8,819 nucleotides of DNA from Desulfoprunum sp. (lineage in GTDB: Bacteria; Desulfobacterota; Desulfobulbia; Desulfobulbales; Desulfocapsaceae), in the NCBI GenBank assembly GCA_030696435.1, contig JAUYSF010000104.1, positions 1 through 8,819 of the forward strand. Reading direction: 5' to 3'. Each line of letters starts with the position of its first letter. The first letter of the stretch is position 1. Made by a program: the position numbers and the translations under genes. Shown piece after piece: positions 5,725-8,819 of this stretch. Under the pieces are notes generated by a model that was not told where the DNA came from, ran no database searches, and worked only from the letters and a program-made list of their open reading frames with translations.

Positions 5725-7536
5725 TTAAGGTGATTGCCAGGGTATGGCCAGGGCTATAATCTGCTCATATTCCTGAAAAAGAAGACGTTTTTCGATAAGT
5801 TCTGCAAGAAATGCGTCCAGGGCCGTTGGCGAAAAAGAACTGAAACGCTCTTGGAGTTCGGTCTTTGTCCTGATCTGTTCACAGAAGAGAAATATCTGCC
5901 GTGAAATGCCCCGGAGTCTGTGCTGCAAAGGTGGCCCGTCCGGTCGTTCCTGGCGGATGATAAGAAAACTGCCTCCATCCCGATACGAGAGAGGAGGCCC
6001 ACTATTTTTCGGGCGCTGGGCATGGAACTGCTGCCAGTGCTTGATTTTTCCGGCCACCTGTCGCCACAGGAGGCGCTGGCGTTTTCGGTCTCCTCGGTAA
6101 CCCATGCTGAGCATCTCCGAGCCGATCAGCAGCTCAGGAGGGAAAAGAAGGCGATTTTTCTTGTGCGGGAGAAGGGTATTGATGCCAAATTTTTGGGGAT
6201 CTCTATGCACCGGTGAGCCATGGCCGAGGAAAAAAACGGCTGGCGACAGTGGTGTATAAGGCAGGACAAAGTCCAGTGTCGCAAGAGTCTCCGAAACTTC
6301 TTCTTCGTTGCTACCGGGAAATTCGAGAATGAGATTGCCCTCAAGGCGAATAGAACATGCAGCACTGTGTTTCATCACCGCGATATTCTCGATGGTGGTG
6401 ACACCTTTGGCCATCTTTCCCAGCAAGGAGGTGGAAAGGGCCTCGATGCCGACCTGTATGGTGCGCAGGCCGCCTCTGCTGTAAATATGCAGGCGATCTG
6501 GATCGGTGGTACCGCGTATTTCAGCAAAAAACCGGCAATCAGTGCCGGTTTGGGCGCGGTGTTGAAAAAAACGATCTGCCTCTCGGATGGGCAGGGCGTT
6601 GTCGGCAAAGGTAAAATCCAGACACTGGTAGGTCTGTGACAGCGTTTCAACCTCTGCAGCCACCCGGTCTGCTTTCTTGCTCCGGTAGCCCTGCCACTGG
6701 ATATTCAGGTTGCAGAAGGTGCATTTGTTCCACCAGCAGCCCCTGGAAAATTCCAAGGGCAGGATGGGGATAAAGGGCTGTTCGGGAAACAGTCTGTGCA
6801 TCTCGGAAAAATAGGGGGCATAGTCGGGGATCGGCAGGAGGTTGAGATCCGCTAATTCAGGGCAGGGACTGACAGAATGTTCCTTTCGGGTGTGCAACCG
6901 CTCCGGCAGAGAGCCAGCCTGGCCGGCAAGAAAGGAACAGAGTCCCAGAAGTGGTCCTTCGCCTTCGCCATCGACGATATAATCAATCTGTGGGAAGTGT
7001 CTTTGTAGCGAATGGCCGATTTTACCGGCACAGGATGAGCCGCCAAAGACAATCGGTCGGTCGGGGTGCTGTTGTTTGAGCAGGGTGGCGACATAGAGAG
7101 AGGAGAACAGCTGGTTGAAGCAGACCGAAAGGCCGATCAGCTGAGATTCCTGGAAGGATCTTTGCGCGAGCCAATCACGGCAGGTCGTCTCGATCAATGC
7201 GGCAAGTTCATCAAAGTTAGGAACCTTCCTTCTATCATCCGTATCCTTCAAACTTTGCCGAAAGACCTTGGCGGCCTGTTCCCTCCGGTCGGGGAACAGG
7301 AGTCCGGCAAAGAGGGCCTCACCGGCCCAGCCGCTCTTTGAGATGCGGCGATAGGTATCAATGCCGAGGGCCTTGGCAACATCCAGATAAGGATGGCAGA
7401 GCTCGACCCGGACCGACATCTCTCTCTCCAAATAAGCCTTGAGGGCGGCCAGTTGCAGGGACGGTCGATTGAAAATCGACCAGGGCATGGAGATGAGAGT
7501 AACGCTGAAAGGAGCGGACTGATCGGCTGCGGGCAT
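5725..7536 (-). CDS. Cobalamin-type radical SAM protein, RiPP-maturation-like
   Basis: This 603-residue protein has a cobalamin-binding-like N-terminus (about 10-215: LISMPWSIFNRPSLQLAALK, RPIVFGGSSCAGKIG, IDYIVDGEGEGPL), a radical SAM barrel (about 255-440: SRGCWWNKCTFCNLN, FTFADNALP, TIQVGIEALS, EGNLILEFPG) and a C-terminal winged-helix-like segment (about 540-598). This arrangement and the opening motifs resemble 'RiPP maturation radical SAM protein 1', a family found in peptide-modification clusters. Cys267, Cys272 and Cys275 should bind the 4Fe-4S cluster, but the spacing is CX4CX2C rather than the canonical CX3CX2C. A DxHxxG cobalamin motif is absent. The ATG at 7536 lies 3 nt after the lolA stop with no clear Shine-Dalgarno sequence; Met17 is an alternative start. 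The substrate is unknown and no precursor peptide gene is visible. Radical SAM is certain; the RiPP role is inference. Confidence 0.85.
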   Translation of the reverse strand: MPAADQSAPFSVTLISMPWSIFNRPSLQLAALKAYLEREMSVRVELCHPYLDVAKALGIDTYRRISKSGWAGEALFAGLLFPDRREQAAKVFRQSLKDTDDRRKVPNFDELAALIETTCRDWLAQRSFQESQLIGLSVCFNQLFSSLYVATLLKQQHPDRPIVFGGSSCAGKIGHSLQRHFPQIDYIVDGEGEGPLLGLCSFLAGQAGSLPERLHTRKEHSVSPCPELADLNLLPIPDYAPYFSEMHRLFPEQPFIPILPLEFSRGCWWNKCTFCNLNIQWQGYRSKKADRVAAEVETLSQTYQCLDFTFADNALPIREADRFFQHRAQTGTDCRFFAEIRGTTDPDRLHIYSRGGLRTIQVGIEALSTSLLGKMAKGVTTIENIAVMKHSAACSIRLEGNLILEFPGSNEEEVSETLATLDFVLPYTPLSPAVFFLGHGSPVHRDPQKFGINTLLPHKKNRLLFPPELLIGSEMLSMGYRGDRKRQRLLWRQVAGKIKHWQQFHAQRPKNSGPPLSYRDGGSFLIIRQERPDGPPLQHRLRGISRQIFLFCEQIRTKTELQERFSSFSPTALDAFLAELIEKRLLFQEYEQIIALAIPWQSP

Positions 7537-7539
7537 GAG

Positions 7540-8262
7540 CTATTGATGGATGATTTCGGTGCCTTCCGGTGGGCTGAAGGTGAACATCTCGGCTATAGCC
7601 TTCTCGTCGTCTGCATTAACGAAATCGGCCTTGAGATCGCTCAGGGTCAGGATGGTGCGGGTGTCGAATTGATCGCGGATCTCGATGCGCCGTATAAGGG
7701 AGTCGGCAGTGATCCAGAGGTGGATATCCTGGACCTGTGATTCTGAGTTTTTCGGCACCAGCTGGATGATACGCAGTTCCTTATCGTCATCGGCCTCGAC
7801 CATATTCTTATTGGCGCCAAGGATCATAAAATCTTCTACCAGCTTGCCGGAACCGGTAAAAAAAGAGTAGGTCATATCCTCTTCGATCTTCTTCGCAGGT
7901 GAGACGATCATTTGGTGCAGATTGTCGAAATACATGGAAAAAGTCTTTCCGTCACTGACCAGGATCTGTCGTTCGGGGCTGTCATAGTTCCAGCGCATGC
8001 GCTTGAGTCCACCGGTCTTGAGGAAATAGGCCTTACCACCGCCCTTGCGCGGTCGACCGGTCATCTGTCCCTCGGTTTGTTGGACAAAGATGAAGGACAG
8101 GCTGCGCATGGCATCGTATCTGGCCTGCAGTCTGGCGGCGACAGCACCCGGTGCCTCGGGATAGCTCTCTGCCGCCTGGCTGAGCGCCGGCAGGATGAGG
8201 AGGAGGCCGAAGAGAAAGAACGCCAAAAAGGACGGATGTCGGGTAGGACAGAAGTGGCTCAT
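7540..8262 (-). CDS. lolA: Outer-membrane lipoprotein carrier protein LolA
   Basis: This 240-residue periplasmic protein should collect lipoproteins from the LolCDE transporter and deliver them to the outer membrane. A signal peptide spans residues 1-30, with likely cleavage at LSQA|AES. The mature part carries the family features: RLQARYDAMRSLSFIFVQQ, then KGGGKAYFLKTGGLKRMRWN, YDSPERQILVSDGKTFSMYF, and a C-terminal FTFSPPEGTEII. It is somewhat longer than E. coli LolA. Cys5 is not in a lipobox. The start overlaps the murI stop (ATGA); a GGAG lies 11 nt upstream, so coupling probably matters. The TAG stop is followed after one codon by the radical SAM ATG in the same frame. No lolB is visible; many non-gamma/beta bacteria lack it. 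Confidence 0.92.
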   Translation of the reverse strand: MSHFCPTRHPSFLAFFLFGLLLILPALSQAAESYPEAPGAVAARLQARYDAMRSLSFIFVQQTEGQMTGRPRKGGGKAYFLKTGGLKRMRWNYDSPERQILVSDGKTFSMYFDNLHQMIVSPAKKIEEDMTYSFFTGSGKLVEDFMILGANKNMVEADDDKELRIIQLVPKNSESQVQDIHLWITADSLIRRIEIRDQFDTRTILTLSDLKADFVNADDEKAIAEMFTFSPPEGTEIIHQ

Positions 8263-8819
8263 ATATGTTTTAACTCCACAGGACGATTGAATATTTTTGA
8301 GGCAACCTGCTGTGCTGTATCGGTGAGATCGGTCACATAGTAGTGATGGCTGACCTCACCCTCCGGTCGCGATACAATTTGGGGGTTTTCCCGTAGGAAT
8401 TTTTCGAGATATCTAGCCGTTTCAATCGAAGAGTCGACGAGGGTCACCCGCTTGCCGATGCGGGGTTGGATCAGATTTTTCAGCAGAGGATAGTGGGTGC
8501 AGCCGAGGACCAGGGTGTCGATCTGTTTGTCGATCAAGGGGTGCAGATAGCGGCGGAGGATCATTTTGGTCTCCCGTTTATTCATCCAGCCTTCTTCTAC
8601 CAGGGGTACAAGGAGAGGGCAGGCCTGAGAAAAGACTTTATAGTCCGGGAAGAGATCGGTGATGGTCTTCTCATAGATATTGCTGCGAATGGTGGCACTG
8701 GTGCCGATCACCCCAATCCTGCCGCTGCGGGTCCGAGCGATGACCTCCTGCACGGCCGGAGTGATCACCTCAATGATCGGCACCTTGAATTCCTGGCGCA
8801 GGCGTTCTGTGGCGACGCT
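8259..8819 (-). CDS. murI: Glutamate racemase MurI (C-terminal part, 5' end outside window)
   Basis: The last 186 codons are present; the complete enzyme is usually about 265-280 residues. It interconverts L- and D-glutamate without cofactor and supplies D-Glu for peptidoglycan. The visible part starts SVATERLRQEFKVPIIEVIT, which fits the position just after the first catalytic Cys (the ACNT motif lies off the window). It then shows IGVIGTSATIRSNIY, and LVLGCTHYPLL, whose Cys (codon 8501-8499) is the second catalytic base, then VTLVDSSIETA. The C-terminal extension after about 8400 (HHYYVTDLTDTAQQVASKIF) is like that of other bacterial MurI proteins. A GTG at 8783 is internal, not a start. 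The stop overlaps the lolA start by ATGA, so murI is the upstream visible gene of the murI-lolA-radical SAM operon. Confidence 0.94.
   Translation of the reverse strand, partial: SVATERLRQEFKVPIIEVITPAVQEVIARTRSGRIGVIGTSATIRSNIYEKTITDLFPDYKVFSQACPLLVPLVEEGWMNKRETKMILRRYLHPLIDKQIDTLVLGCTHYPLLKNLIQPRIGKRVTLVDSSIETARYLEKFLRENPQIVSRPEGEVSHHYYVTDLTDTAQQVASKIFNRPVELKHI

Noticed and set aside
6220..6639. 139-codon plus-strand open frame inside the radical SAM gene
   Set aside because: It is antisense to the conserved barrel region and has no ribosome binding site or recognisable product.
7540..7542. Amber TAG of lolA as a pyrrolysine or readthrough codon
   Set aside because: LolA ends naturally at FSPPEGTEIIHQ, as expected for the family, and the next protein has a proper Met start; kept only as a low-interest observation.

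Overview
The window looks like chromosomal housekeeping DNA from a Gram-negative, outer-membrane-bearing bacterium. It is most likely a member of the Desulfobacterota (former Deltaproteobacteria), and a Desulfobulbales-type organism is my best guess. The reasons are lipoprotein-anchored Pal, Skp and LolA together with a yicC-remA(DUF370)-gmk block of the kind found in Firmicutes and deltaproteobacteria, and the style of the Pal and S1-type proteins. The taxonomic call is inference from gene content, not from a search. No rRNA, tRNA, CRISPR array, insertion sequence or phage gene was seen.

Layout. (1) Positions 1-103 carry the first 34 codons of an unrecognised gene on the minus strand, divergent from pal. 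(2) The region 104-408 between them holds a convincing promoter for pal, an AT-rich inverted repeat, and a long leader with a small hairpin and a T8 tract. (3) pal (409-903) and skp/ompH (963-1490) form a plus-strand envelope pair closed by a strong intrinsic terminator (1535-1576). (4) yicC, remA, gmk and rlmB (1599-4266) follow on the plus strand. remA-gmk and gmk-rlmB each overlap by ATGA, so this is a tight RNA/nucleotide operon. (5) A 15-bp perfect stem-loop (4282-4327) sits between the convergent rlmB and a minus-strand gene for a four-domain S1 RNA-binding protein (4339-5541), which has its own candidate promoter at 5621-5649. (6) The right third is a second minus-strand operon transcribed murI (partial, runs off the window) -> lolA -> a cobalamin-type radical SAM gene (5725-7536), with a murI/lolA ATGA overlap and only 3 nt between lolA and the radical SAM gene.

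How the genes fit together. Pal ties the outer membrane to peptidoglycan. Skp chaperones outer-membrane proteins through the periplasm, LolA carries lipoproteins to the outer membrane, and MurI makes D-glutamate for peptidoglycan. The central operon covers RNA turnover (YicC), a DNA-binding regulator (RemA), GMP phosphorylation (Gmk) and 23S rRNA methylation (RlmB), and the S1 protein adds RNA binding.

The gene that does not fit is the radical SAM enzyme. Its sequence resembles the enzymes that modify ribosomally made peptides (the 'RiPP maturation radical SAM protein 1' type), yet it sits in a cell-wall/lipoprotein operon with no visible precursor peptide, protease or exporter, and its cluster-binding cysteines are spaced CX4CX2C. 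It is the best lead in the window.
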